Of a DNA stretch of 64,000 nt, positions 1-8,697 are shown one piece after another (the first letter of the stretch is position 1; the number at the start of each line of letters is the position of its first letter). The position numbers were made by a program, and so were the translations under genes. The stretch comes from PALSA-1444 sp964291045 (GTDB taxonomy: Bacteria > Chlamydiota > Chlamydiia > Chlamydiales > Rhabdochlamydiaceae): assembly GCF_964291045.1 (NCBI RefSeq), contig NZ_OZ197277.1, forward strand, positions 558,001-622,000, written 5' to 3'. The notes under the pieces were generated by a model, which had not been told where the DNA came from, did not search any database, and saw only the letters and a program-made list of their open reading frames with translations.

Positions 1-1450
1 AAGAGACGCCTCTTAGCTCAAATGTCGATTTTAATAAATCAAACATTCCCATTAAAAAGGGCATCTGAATTAAAAGAGGAAGACATCCCCCTAATGGGTT
101 GACGCCGTGCTCTTTATAGAGATTCATGATTTCAATTTGCGCTCTCTTCGGATCTTTTTTATGCCGCTCTTGAAGGGCTGCAAGTTTAGGAGAGAGCTTT
201 TGCATTTTGAGTGTCGATTTAATAGACCATGCATTTAAAGGGTACATCATGAGTCTTAAAGCAATCGTTAATAAGATGATGGAAAATCCCCAAGAGTGGA
301 TCGTAGCATGAAATAGTTTCATGAGTAAGAAAAGAAACTGGGCAAAAGGCTCTGAGATAAAAGCAAACCATCCATGAAGAGACTGCATACCAGAGAAGTT
401 TGCATGAAAGACCGCATCATTTTGCTTAAGGATTGTAGAGTCTAGAGGACCTGCAAAGACGCGGAATGTGTACTCTTTTGTATTTTTATTCAAAGGGACG
501 TGGATGTTATAGCCTGGAAACTGATTGACAGGGTATCTGTCATGTTCTGCATCAATGCTAGATAGTCTTGAGGGGGCTTTTTCCCCTGCAATCTGCTCTG
601 CTTGAATGGATGTTTCAATCCCTTTTTCGGGGTTTAAAAGAAGCGCAAAAAAACCGTTAGAATTAGAAACCCACTCAGGATGCCGCTCAATAGTAACAAG
701 GCTTTTTTTAGGGAGGCTAATCAGCTGCACAATCTCTCTTTGACGAAGATTTTTATAGAGATACTTCAGAGAGGGAGAGGCGTTTCCTGAAATGATTTCG
801 ACTTCAGGGATTCCTGTTGTGATGTGAAGAGCGCTAGGGTCTTGATGAGCTTTAACTTTAAGCTCAAAACTATACGGCGTTTTTGAGGCTTCTAAGGGGA
901 GTGTATAGGTTTTAGTGAGAGTGATGCCGCCTGTTATGCCTTCTAACTCAATGCAGTTTTTCTCAAGTTTTTTTACACGGTATTGAGTTAAAGCGGTTTC
1001 TGGATCAGAAGTAGCTGTTGAGAGCGCATAATAATAAGGAGAGAGATTTCTTCTTAAGAGCGGGTAGTAGCCGCCGACTTTTCCTTGAGGAAAACTCCCT
1101 TGGTAAGATGTGTAAGAAGAGGCAGGGAAGTGATCCAGCTGAGGGTAATCTTTTTCTAAAATGTCATCGATATTGATTTTCTTAATGACGCTTGGAGAAG
1201 AGGGGGTTTGTAAAGGGAGGTTGATTTCTGCAACCGCACCGTTAAGAGAAGAGATGACAAGCTGTTGGTAGTCATTTTCAATCACATAAAATTTTTCTTT
1301 TGATGACTCAGGTACAGTACTCACTGCTTGAATAGGCGCCATCTCTTGGATCGGTTGTTGTCTAAGCTCTCGAGGAGGGAATAAAAAATGGTTCAGTGCA
1401 AAAAAGGTTGTCGTCATTAAAACGACAAATAGGAGTGATTTTCGGTCCAT
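1..1450 (-). CDS. yidC: Membrane protein insertase YidC (partial, 3' end outside window)
   Basis: YidC/Oxa1 insertase, which places proteins into the inner membrane alone or with Sec. Translated from the ATG at 1450-1448, the protein starts with an N-terminal anchor (MDRKSLLFVVLMTTTFFAL), continues through a long periplasmic beta-rich region of about 330 residues, and enters the conserved C-terminal core. The core shows a hydrophobic segment (GFSIILLTIALRLMMYPL), the cytoplasmic KMQKLSPKLAALQERHKKDP region and NPLGGCLPLLIQMPFLMGMF. About 483 codons are present; the last transmembrane helices lie beyond position 1. It follows the TPR gene 1573-3666 on the same strand after about 120 bp. The family assignment is secure from the core motifs; the N-terminal half is family-typical but poorly conserved. 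Confidence 0.93.
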   Translation of the reverse strand, partial: MDRKSLLFVVLMTTTFFALNHFLFPPRELRQQPIQEMAPIQAVSTVPESSKEKFYVIENDYQQLVISSLNGAVAEINLPLQTPSSPSVIKKINIDDILEKDYPQLDHFPASSYTSYQGSFPQGKVGGYYPLLRRNLSPYYYALSTATSDPETALTQYRVKKLEKNCIELEGITGGITLTKTYTLPLEASKTPYSFELKVKAHQDPSALHITTGIPEVEIISGNASPSLKYLYKNLRQREIVQLISLPKKSLVTIERHPEWVSNSNGFFALLLNPEKGIETSIQAEQIAGEKAPSRLSSIDAEHDRYPVNQFPGYNIHVPLNKNTKEYTFRVFAGPLDSTILKQNDAVFHANFSGMQSLHGWFAFISEPFAQFLFLLMKLFHATIHSWGFSIILLTIALRLMMYPLNAWSIKSTLKMQKLSPKLAALQERHKKDPKRAQIEIMNLYKEHGVNPLGGCLPLLIQMPFLMGMFDLLKSTFELRGVS

Positions 1451-1572
1451 GGTAATCTCTTTATGGGTTAGCAATTGATAGACAGCTTAAAAAAGATGAC
1501 TCTCTTTTCATCAGCTATCGCTCTTTTTTCATCATCTCGTAGAGGTGTGACAACGTTTCAGTTAAAACGATA

Positions 1573-3666
1573 TCAGTTTTTTTGCAAAAGAGCGAGGAAT
1601 TCTTGAAAGCCAGGATAAAGGCGGACTGTTTCTAGCCACTCATCTTCTTGAAGCTCTTCAAAAGAGGGGAGCGCTTTAGCCTCAAATGCTTTGTGGAGGT
1701 AGTGTAAAGAGAGATCCAGCATTTTTTTCAGGGAATAGAGACAAGCAAGATGGTAGTAGCTTTGTTGGTTCCCCAGTTTTCCAGCCATCATCAGTTTTTT
1801 TTCAGCTTCATGAAGGGTGTATTCTTCCATGGTTTGATCGGTTGCATATTCTGAAAGACTCATTAGCGTCATGCCCCAGTCAATATAGACCATATCACAC
1901 TCCGTAGAGCTTTGTTCTGCGAGGCGTAAATGTTGCAGGGCCCTATAAAAATCATTCACATTGTCGGTTTCATTACCGAGGTGAGAGTAGAGGATGCCTA
2001 ATCTGTGGTGAACACCTGGGTGATTTGGATTAAACATGAGAGTGCAGATGAAAGCTTCTAAGGCTCTTTTGAGAAAAGAGACCTCTTCTTTAAGCTGCCC
2101 AATTAAGCTGAGCGCCGTTCCATAGGAAAAAAACCACTTGGGGTGTTGATATCCTAAAGAGGGGTGAGTTTGAAAGAGGTGCTCAAAGTATTCAGCTGCT
2201 TGCTCTAAAAGCTCAAGCTCATGACTCGATTCTCCTTGAATGACAAACAAAGAGGCAATTTCAAAATGCAAAGAGGGATTTGGACGTAAATGCAGCGACT
2301 TTTGATAAAAACGGACCGCTTTTGCAAGGTCGTGTCCATCATGCGTGAGATTAAAGAGCGCAGCGTAGGTTTTTCCCATCCATAGCCATCCCTCTTCAAG
2401 AGTCCTATCTAAAGAGACGCTTTCTTGAAATCTGGATAGCGCTTGGTAGTAAAACTCGATATCTTCATAGTAAGCAGCAAAAGAAAATAAGGTTTTTCCC
2501 TCTTGGATTAAAAATAAGCCGTCATCTTCACCCATAAAGCTTTCTGCTTGATCCAGCTTACGCTCTGCCTCTTTAATATATTCAATGCTCTCTTCCCACT
2601 CTCCTAAAAGAGCAAAAGCCTCTCCCCAGAGTGTAAAGAGAAAAGAGAGCTCTGAGAGCGTTTTAGGAGAAAAGAGCTCTGGCATCTCTTGATCATCCCT
2701 ATATTCCTCTAAAGGAGTAGAGGCGTGCGTTAATCTTAAGACAGTCACAGGAGGGAGCACTAAAATCGTTGCTGCAGCTTTGCACTGCTCAAGAGCCACT
2801 TTCAGTTTTTGGGCATCTTTTTTCAGTCTTGCAGCTTGAATGAGAAGTGTAATTCTCTCTTTCCATAAATCAAAATCTGTAGGATTCATTTGAGAGGCAG
2901 CTGTTAAGCAGTCATACGCTTGTTGAAAATGGTCTAGGTCATGTGTCAAACTAAAGAGAGTTTTAAGTCCTAGGCCAAGTCCTATCCACGCTTGGATATT
3001 AGGAAGAGATTTTGCAAGAGAGGTTTTATAACTTTGAATCGATTTTAAAAGAGGCTTCATATCGCTTACTTGCTGAGATAAGCTTGCATAAGCTTTTCCT
3101 AGATCACTCCAAAACTCTGCAGGCATCTCTTCTAATGCAGCTTCTTCTAAATGGTGAATAGCTTTTGCAAGGTCAGACACTTCACCCGAGTGCTTAAAAA
3201 TTTGATATTCAATAAGACCCGCATCCCATAGCAGTTTTACAGAAGAGGCCATGGCATCTGTTTTAAAAAGAGTGAGCGCTGTAGTGATTTTTTCTTTGGC
3301 TTTAACAAGATAGGTAAATGCGTTTGAAATACGGTGCATCGCTTGAAATACTTGAGCAGACGTATGCCACACTTCAAATAAGGTAGGATCAAGGATGAGA
3401 GCCTTTTCAAATTTTTGAGCGCTTTCTTTGAGTAAGATGACATCTTGTTGAAAAGCTCCCAAGGTTAAAAGAGTTTTTCCTTGTCTTAATAAGAGGTATA
3501 ATGACTGAGGATCTAGAAGCTCTGCCTCTTGAAAAAGAGCAAGTCCTTCCTTATTTTTATTGATAAGTAGGTCTTTAGCTTGTTCTTCTAACTGTAAAAC
3601 ACGCTCTTCTACTAATTGCCCCAGATTTTTATCAGGTGACCAAGAAAGTGTATCATGTTCACTCAT
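1573..3666 (-). CDS. Large tetratricopeptide-repeat protein, function unknown
   Basis: A 697-residue, almost wholly helical protein with many degenerate TPR units (for example around residues 40-130, 225-280, 420-480 and 545-600, with A-x-x-LxP or LDPxxxExW turns). No signal peptide, membrane segment or catalytic domain is visible. The start ATG at 3666-3664 is preceded on the minus strand by a good AAGGA Shine-Dalgarno. It lies upstream of yidC and diverges from the TPR-CHAT locus across a 490-bp intergenic region. Its repeats are diverged from one another, unlike the near-identical repeats in the accessory proteins of this window, so it looks like an old resident gene. A scaffold role is plausible, but no partner can be named. 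Confidence 0.8.
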   Translation of the reverse strand: MSEHDTLSWSPDKNLGQLVEERVLQLEEQAKDLLINKNKEGLALFQEAELLDPQSLYLLLRQGKTLLTLGAFQQDVILLKESAQKFEKALILDPTLFEVWHTSAQVFQAMHRISNAFTYLVKAKEKITTALTLFKTDAMASSVKLLWDAGLIEYQIFKHSGEVSDLAKAIHHLEEAALEEMPAEFWSDLGKAYASLSQQVSDMKPLLKSIQSYKTSLAKSLPNIQAWIGLGLGLKTLFSLTHDLDHFQQAYDCLTAASQMNPTDFDLWKERITLLIQAARLKKDAQKLKVALEQCKAAATILVLPPVTVLRLTHASTPLEEYRDDQEMPELFSPKTLSELSFLFTLWGEAFALLGEWEESIEYIKEAERKLDQAESFMGEDDGLFLIQEGKTLFSFAAYYEDIEFYYQALSRFQESVSLDRTLEEGWLWMGKTYAALFNLTHDGHDLAKAVRFYQKSLHLRPNPSLHFEIASLFVIQGESSHELELLEQAAEYFEHLFQTHPSLGYQHPKWFFSYGTALSLIGQLKEEVSFLKRALEAFICTLMFNPNHPGVHHRLGILYSHLGNETDNVNDFYRALQHLRLAEQSSTECDMVYIDWGMTLMSLSEYATDQTMEEYTLHEAEKKLMMAGKLGNQQSYYHLACLYSLKKMLDLSLHYLHKAFEAKALPSFEELQEDEWLETVRLYPGFQEFLALLQKN

Positions 3667-4157
3667 AAATTATCCTTCCATTATACAAGATTCAAGAGGC
3701 TAATTGTACCTTAAAACCCCATTTATCTCAATGAAGGGCATCACCTAGGATAAGGGATAAAGATTGAATATTAGATTTAACATCTTTGAAATCAACGGGT
3801 AACATAAAATCATTTTTTATAAAAAATAAACACGAAGACAAGGGTAAAAACCTTTTGAATGGAGTGGTTGGGGCCATTAATGCCTAATTTTAGGGCTACT
3901 TTTTATGGATCAAAAGGGGGGAAGAGTTCAAGACATATCATTTTTTAAAGACAAAAGGGGTAAATCAGGCGGAAGAGAAGATTTTAGATCAGTAGCTTCA
4001 TAGCATTAGGTAAGGGTTATGATCACAAAGAGAACGGGGGGGGGTCTTACAATTAAGAGGAATACTTTTTGAGTGAGTTTTCAATTGAAAAGATATTGAT
4101 AAAATATAATCTTACAATTCATAGTGGATTTTTCATAAAAAACCTATGAGGTTATAG
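3667..4157. other. Divergent intergenic region with a G9 tract
   Basis: This 490-bp stretch separates the minus-strand TPR gene from the plus-strand TPR-CHAT locus. I see no convincing ORF. It contains a run of nine G at 4036-4044, about 115 bp upstream of the 4158 start codon, and an A+T-rich block just before the start with a TATAAT at 4105-4110. The remainder is featureless to my reading. Confidence 0.6.
4085..4110 (+). promoter_or_regulatory. Putative promoter of the TPR-CHAT locus
   Basis: A perfect TATAAT box (4105-4110) lies 47 bp before the ATG at 4158. A TTGAAA at 4085-4090 is the best -35 candidate, but the 14-bp spacer is short, so the -35 assignment is weak. The G9 tract sits about 60 bp upstream of the -10. 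Confidence 0.4.
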
Positions 4158-5426
4158 ATGGAAAATTCTTCAAAAATTTTAAGTGAAGCCGGGCTTATTA
4201 AAATTCCTACCGCTTCTTCTAAGCTTTCCAATGATAAAATTCGGCTCTATTCTTTTTCAGATCCAACACCAGAAGGGATTGCCAAAATCCAGCTACTTTT
4301 TGAGTTAGAAATTCAAGGGAAGATCTACAAGGGAATAACTAGCCAGATATTTCGAGAAATTCAAACTCAACCCTATCTTTTTAAAAAAGGTAATATTTTA
4401 AAATTAATATCAGAAGAAGAGGCTCTTCGATTAAGAACAAGGGGAATATCTAGCTGTCTAGGACATAGTTATGAAGGTTTAGAGAAGTATAGTCAAGTAT
4501 TTGAATATTTTAAAAAATATTTAAATATTAATTATGAAAAGATAAATGAAGGAAGGGCTTATGGTAACTTGGGGGTGGCCTGCGATAATTTAGGAGAGTA
4601 CCATAAAGCCATCAGTTATCATGAGAAGCATTTAAAGATGGCGGTAGATTTTGAAGACAAAAAAGGAGAAGAGGCAGCTTATAGCCATTTAGGAAATGCC
4701 TATCAGGGATTAGGAGAGTACCATAAAGCCATTAGTTATCATGAGAAGCATTTAAAGATGGCGGTAGATTCTAAAGATACGGAAGGGAAAGGGACAGCTT
4801 ACGGTAATTTGGGAAATGCGTATGGTGGTTTAGGGGAGTACCGTAAAGCAAGCAGCTATTATGAGAAGGGTTTAAAGATAGCACTAGAGCTTAAAGATAG
4901 AATGAGAGAAGGGATGATTTACGGCAATTTAGGAAATGCTTCTATGGAGTTAGGAGAGTCTCATAAAGCCATTAGCTATCATGAAAAATGTTTAGAAATT
5001 GCATTAGAACTTAAAGACCGAGCAGAAGAAGGAAGAGCCTATAGCCGATTGGGAGCTGCTTCTATGGAATTAGGAGAGAACCATAAAGCAATTAGCTACC
5101 ATGAGAAGAGTTTAAAGATTGCGGTAGATTTTAAAGATAAAGCGGGAGAAGAGGTCGCTTATGGTAATTTGGGAAATGTGTATGGGGAATTAGGAGAGTA
5201 CTATAAAGCCATTAGCTATCAAGAGAAGAGTTTAAAAATTGTTCGAGAACTTAAAAATAAAGGGGGAGAAGGAAATACGTGCCATAACTTGGGAAATTGT
5301 TACCGAGAATTAGGGGAGAATCGCAAGGCAATCAGCTATTATAAGGAGGGGTTAAAGATTGCTCTAAGGCTTAAAGACAAAGTAGGAGAAGAGAATTACT
5401 TACCGGGTGTTAGGAAAGAGCCATAA
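4158..5426 (+). CDS. TPR array: N-terminal part of a frameshifted TPR-CHAT protein
   Basis: 422 residues: about 100 non-repeat N-terminal residues, then seven to eight LGN-type 40-residue TPRs (A-Y-x-NLGNAY-x-x-LGEYHKAISYHEK). The DNA period is exactly 120 bp; for example, the same word occurs at 4608 and 4728. The repeats are strikingly similar to each other, implying recent expansion. The last unit is broken near 5390-5400: between GGAGAA and TACCG there are 10 nt where the preceding unit has 30, a 20-nt loss that shifts frame and brings a stop at 5424. The repeat continues in the next frame as the following CDS. Most likely the two CDS were one protein of about 920 residues. This fragment could still be translated and act as a sensor subunit. 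Confidence 0.75.
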   Translation: MENSSKILSEAGLIKIPTASSKLSNDKIRLYSFSDPTPEGIAKIQLLFELEIQGKIYKGITSQIFREIQTQPYLFKKGNILKLISEEEALRLRTRGISSCLGHSYEGLEKYSQVFEYFKKYLNINYEKINEGRAYGNLGVACDNLGEYHKAISYHEKHLKMAVDFEDKKGEEAAYSHLGNAYQGLGEYHKAISYHEKHLKMAVDSKDTEGKGTAYGNLGNAYGGLGEYRKASSYYEKGLKIALELKDRMREGMIYGNLGNASMELGESHKAISYHEKCLEIALELKDRAEEGRAYSRLGAASMELGENHKAISYHEKSLKIAVDFKDKAGEEVAYGNLGNVYGELGEYYKAISYQEKSLKIVRELKNKGGEGNTCHNLGNCYRELGENRKAISYYKEGLKIALRLKDKVGEENYLPGVRKEP

Positions 5427-6933
5427 AGCCATCAGCTATTATAAGAAAGGGCTAGAGATTGCTCTAGAGCTTAAAGATAAAACAAGAGAAGGGAGGGTTT
5501 ACTGTAATTTAGGAAATGCCTACCGGGATTTAAGAGAGTATCTTCAAGCAGAAGAGTGTCTTTGGAAAAGCATCAAGATTAATGTTTTTCTTCAGCATAA
5601 TGCAAAGAAGGCCCAGTGGCAAATCACTTTATTTGAGGAGTTAGTAAAACCTTATATAGGTCTAGAAAAAGTATCGTTATTACAGGAGAAAAAGGCTCAG
5701 GCATTAGAAATTTCTGATGCAAGAAGGTCTCGGGCCCTCTCTTTCCTCCTGTCTCAAAAACTCTCTTCTAAAGAGAATCAAGACTTTTCTTCTAACCTTC
5801 TTTCACTTGAAGAGATACAAAAGCTCGCGGAAAAGCTCTCTACAACTTTTGTGACATATTCCCTTACTCAGTTCAATGCTGAGAAGCCACCTATTCAAGT
5901 GTGGATTATTTCTTCAAAAGGTAAAATGCCTCAATCGATTTCTCTACCTATCCCAGAAGATACATTTTCAAAATTAGATCTCATTTTTAAAGCATTTCCC
6001 TATCAATTAGATGCTAAACGTCCTACAAGAGGTGAAAAAAAGCCAAACCAGCTCTTTCATGAGAAGCTCTCAGTGTGGTATGACCTCTTAATTAATCCTT
6101 TAGAAGGGTACCTACCTTCACCAAATTCTGAAGAGACGCTTACCTTTATTCCAGATGGCTTTTTAGCTCATTTACCTTTTGGAGCGTTTTATAATACTAA
6201 AACCAATCGATACTTGATTGAAAGTTATCCCATTTCCGTAGCTCCGTCTATGCAAGTTCTTTCTCTTCTAGATCAACTTCCCAAAGAACTCTCCTCCCAA
6301 ACGCTTCTCATGGGTAACCCTACGACTCCTCATGAAAAAGATAACCACTTAGAACATGCAGAGCGGGAAGTAAAAGATATCATTTTACCTATGATGAAAA
6401 GTTTTGAAAATAAGTTATGTATTCAAAAAAAGGCCACAGTAGAGAGTGTGTTTCAACATGCGCCTAATGCCAGAGTCATTCATATTGCTTGTCACGGAGT
6501 TGCAGAAGAGAAGCCTCAAGATGACCCTTACTCTGTTTTTGAAGGGTTCTTTAAGCTCGCCCCAGATATGAAGCATTCACGGGGAGAGCTGCATGCAAAA
6601 GAAGTCAATTCCCTTTCCCTAAAAGCTGATCTTGTTTTTATGAGCGCTTGCCATTTAGGAAGAGGTAATTTACAAAAAGAGGGAAGTATTGGGCCTATTT
6701 GGTCTTTCTTAGGAGCAGGAGCTAAATCCACCGTTGCTAGTTACTGGCCACTTCCTGAAGGAGAGATGACAGTGAAGATGGTAGAGACCTTTTACAAGCA
6801 CTATTTAGGTATAGGGACTCCAAAACTTGATAAAGCAAAAGCTCTTCAGCGAGCAATTTTGATGGCGATGAAAACAGAGCGGGATAACCCGCGTCAATGG
6901 GGATCATTTTTCTTATCAGGATTTATAGAGTGA
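5407..6933 (+). CDS. CHAT-domain (caspase-like) protease, C-terminal part of TPR-CHAT
   Basis: Residues 1-60 continue the TPR array. Residues of about 240-508 form a CHAT domain (caspase HetF-associated with TPRs), a clan CD cysteine peptidase. Visible motifs are FIPDGFLAHLPFGAF, the catalytic His in HIACHG (His363) and the catalytic Cys in FMSACHLGRG (Cys415), followed by WSFLGAGAKSTVASYWPLP and the C-terminal WGSFFLSGF. The catalytic dyad is therefore intact. The only start in this frame is a GTG at 5407 inside the end of the preceding CDS, with a weak AGGAG about 18 nt upstream, so expression would need reinitiation or a restored frame. TPR-CHAT proteins serve as proteases triggered by a sensor, as in the type III-E CRISPR partner; no CRISPR elements are present here, so the trigger is unknown. 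Confidence 0.85.
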   Translation: MLGKSHKAISYYKKGLEIALELKDKTREGRVYCNLGNAYRDLREYLQAEECLWKSIKINVFLQHNAKKAQWQITLFEELVKPYIGLEKVSLLQEKKAQALEISDARRSRALSFLLSQKLSSKENQDFSSNLLSLEEIQKLAEKLSTTFVTYSLTQFNAEKPPIQVWIISSKGKMPQSISLPIPEDTFSKLDLIFKAFPYQLDAKRPTRGEKKPNQLFHEKLSVWYDLLINPLEGYLPSPNSEETLTFIPDGFLAHLPFGAFYNTKTNRYLIESYPISVAPSMQVLSLLDQLPKELSSQTLLMGNPTTPHEKDNHLEHAEREVKDIILPMMKSFENKLCIQKKATVESVFQHAPNARVIHIACHGVAEEKPQDDPYSVFEGFFKLAPDMKHSRGELHAKEVNSLSLKADLVFMSACHLGRGNLQKEGSIGPIWSFLGAGAKSTVASYWPLPEGEMTVKMVETFYKHYLGIGTPKLDKAKALQRAILMAMKTERDNPRQWGSFFLSGFIE

Positions 6934-7022
6934 AATTCTCCTCTTGTGATGAGAAGTTTGAAGAAAGAGTTTTTATTTAAAAAGAGAAATGATTGATTTC
7001 AAAGTGTGTAATCGAGGATTCT

Positions 7023-7043
7023 AGGAGGGTAATGATCATCTAA
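7023..7043 (+). promoter_or_regulatory. Strong Shine-Dalgarno followed by a three-codon ORF before murF
   Basis: AGGAGGG at 7023-7029 is followed by ATG ATC ATC TAA (7032-7043). The mini-ORF is in frame with murF but separated from its TTG start (7062) by two stop codons. It could be a translated leader that couples to murF, or a vestige of an earlier start. Confidence 0.4.
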
Positions 7044-7061
7044 CTTACCTAAGAGAATCTG

Positions 7062-8411
7062 TTGAAAACATTAGAGCAAAAAAGTAGAGAATCTAGTTTA
7101 TTTGAAGATGGAAATATTACCTGGGATTCTCTTGTAACCCTGTGTATTGAAAGGCGTATCACGCATTTTACAGTGGATAGCAGAAATATTCAAAAGGGCT
7201 CTCTTTTTTTTGCTCTTAAAGGCGCTCATCACGATGGTCATGGTTTTTTAGAGATTGCAGAGCAAAAAGGGGCTATTGCAGCTGTTGTGGATCAGGCTTA
7301 CTCTAAAAAAAAAGAAACACTACCTTTAATAGCCGTTCCTGATGTTCTTACAGCCCTGCAAAATCTTGCAAAAGAGGTGCAAAAAAAGCGCTCTCAGTTA
7401 GTGATTGCAGTGACAGGATCTGTGGGGAAAACAACCACAAAAGAGTTTATCGCAGCGCTTCTTTCCAAAAAATTCTTGGTTGCTAAAACACCTGGCAATC
7501 AAAACTCTCAAATCGGGCTTCCTCTTGTGATTTTAAACAGTTTAGGAAAAGAAGAGGTCTTTATTGCTGAGATGGGGATGAGCAGGAAGGGGGAGATCAA
7601 GAACTTAGTGAATATCCTACCTCCTGATATTGCTGTCATCACGAAGATAGGGCACTCTCACCTGGATACAGTAGGAGGAAATATTATAGATGTAGCCCTT
7701 GCTAAGTCAGAGATACTCTCTCACCCTCAAACCAAAGTGGCCTTCATTGAACAAGGAGCGTATCAATACCCCTCTATTCAAGAAAAAGGCCCATCTCAAA
7801 AGATCACCTTTTCTCTTGGAGATAAGAGCGATGTACGTTTAGTCCCCGGGTGGAGAGTTCAAGAGAGAGACGCTTTTAGCCCTCTATTTTCCCTTCCCTT
7901 TGTAGAGACGCACTTTTGTGAAAATATGGTAGGATCGATAGCTTTAGCTAGGTTCATGAACCTCTCATGGGAAGAGATCTTTCAAGGGTTAGAAGATTTA
8001 AAACTGATTCATCACCGGTTTGAAAAAATTGAAAGAGATGGAGTCCTTTTCATCAATGACAGCTATAACGCAAGCCCAGAGTCGATGAAGGCAGCGTTTG
8101 AAAATCTCCCTCCCCCCTTGCCAGGTGGAAGAGTGATTGCTGTCTTAGCTGAAATGGTTACTTTAGGCCCGTATTCTGATGAAGGGCACCTGTATGTCGG
8201 TCAAATCGCCTTAGATAAGGCAGATCATCTTTTTTGCTTAGGATCAAAGTGCTCTCCCATGATTGAAGTGTGGAAAGAGAAGGGGAGGGAGGCGATACTA
8301 TATCCCTCTCTTAACGCATTAAAAGAGTTTATCTTTTCTTTTGTAAGACCTAAAGATATTGTGCTCCTCAAAGGGTCTAACTGTCACAAATTGTGGACCA
8401 TTTTAGAGTAA
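7062..8411 (+). CDS. murF: UDP-MurNAc-tripeptide:D-Ala-D-Ala ligase MurF
   Basis: Adds D-Ala-D-Ala to the UDP-MurNAc-tripeptide in the cytoplasm, the last Mur ligase step. The 449-residue length fits the family. Motifs seen are the N-terminal substrate domain (FTVDSRNIQKGSLFFALKG), the ATP loop VTGSVGKTTTKEF at residues 122-134, NQNSQIGLPL, EMGMSRKGEI, and the C-terminal NDSYNASPESMKAAF. The first usable start is a TTG at 7062; the only strong Shine-Dalgarno lies about 33 nt upstream, next to a three-codon ORF. It opens the cell-wall cluster, but 286 bp separate it from mraY, longer than the other gaps in the cluster. Confidence 0.95.
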   Translation: MKTLEQKSRESSLFEDGNITWDSLVTLCIERRITHFTVDSRNIQKGSLFFALKGAHHDGHGFLEIAEQKGAIAAVVDQAYSKKKETLPLIAVPDVLTALQNLAKEVQKKRSQLVIAVTGSVGKTTTKEFIAALLSKKFLVAKTPGNQNSQIGLPLVILNSLGKEEVFIAEMGMSRKGEIKNLVNILPPDIAVITKIGHSHLDTVGGNIIDVALAKSEILSHPQTKVAFIEQGAYQYPSIQEKGPSQKITFSLGDKSDVRLVPGWRVQERDAFSPLFSLPFVETHFCENMVGSIALARFMNLSWEEIFQGLEDLKLIHHRFEKIERDGVLFINDSYNASPESMKAAFENLPPPLPGGRVIAVLAEMVTLGPYSDEGHLYVGQIALDKADHLFCLGSKCSPMIEVWKEKGREAILYPSLNALKEFIFSFVRPKDIVLLKGSNCHKLWTILE

Positions 8412-8697
8412 CTTTTGTTGAAGGGATTTTCTTATTTTGGACCAGTTAAGTAAAAAAGTAGGATGTTTTAATCGAGATAAAAGAGTTTTATTTAGGTAAA
8501 GCGCTCTATTTTCAAAATGCGACCTCTTTTAAGAGGAGTTAACGTAGATTTTTTTTCTTCAAGAGGGATAAAAAAAAATCAAGAGAGTGTCTCTTTTCCC
8601 TTGGGGTCAATTGATCAAATTTCTTAAACTAAATGTTCCTTTTTTTGATAAAAGAGGCCTCCTTGGTAATTAATTCTCATTCAGGTTTTATGGCACT

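Noticed and set aside
5385..5410. Programmed ribosomal frameshift in the TPR-CHAT gene
   Set aside because: No slippery heptamer or downstream structure is evident, and the local alignment to neighbouring repeats shows a 20-nt loss instead.
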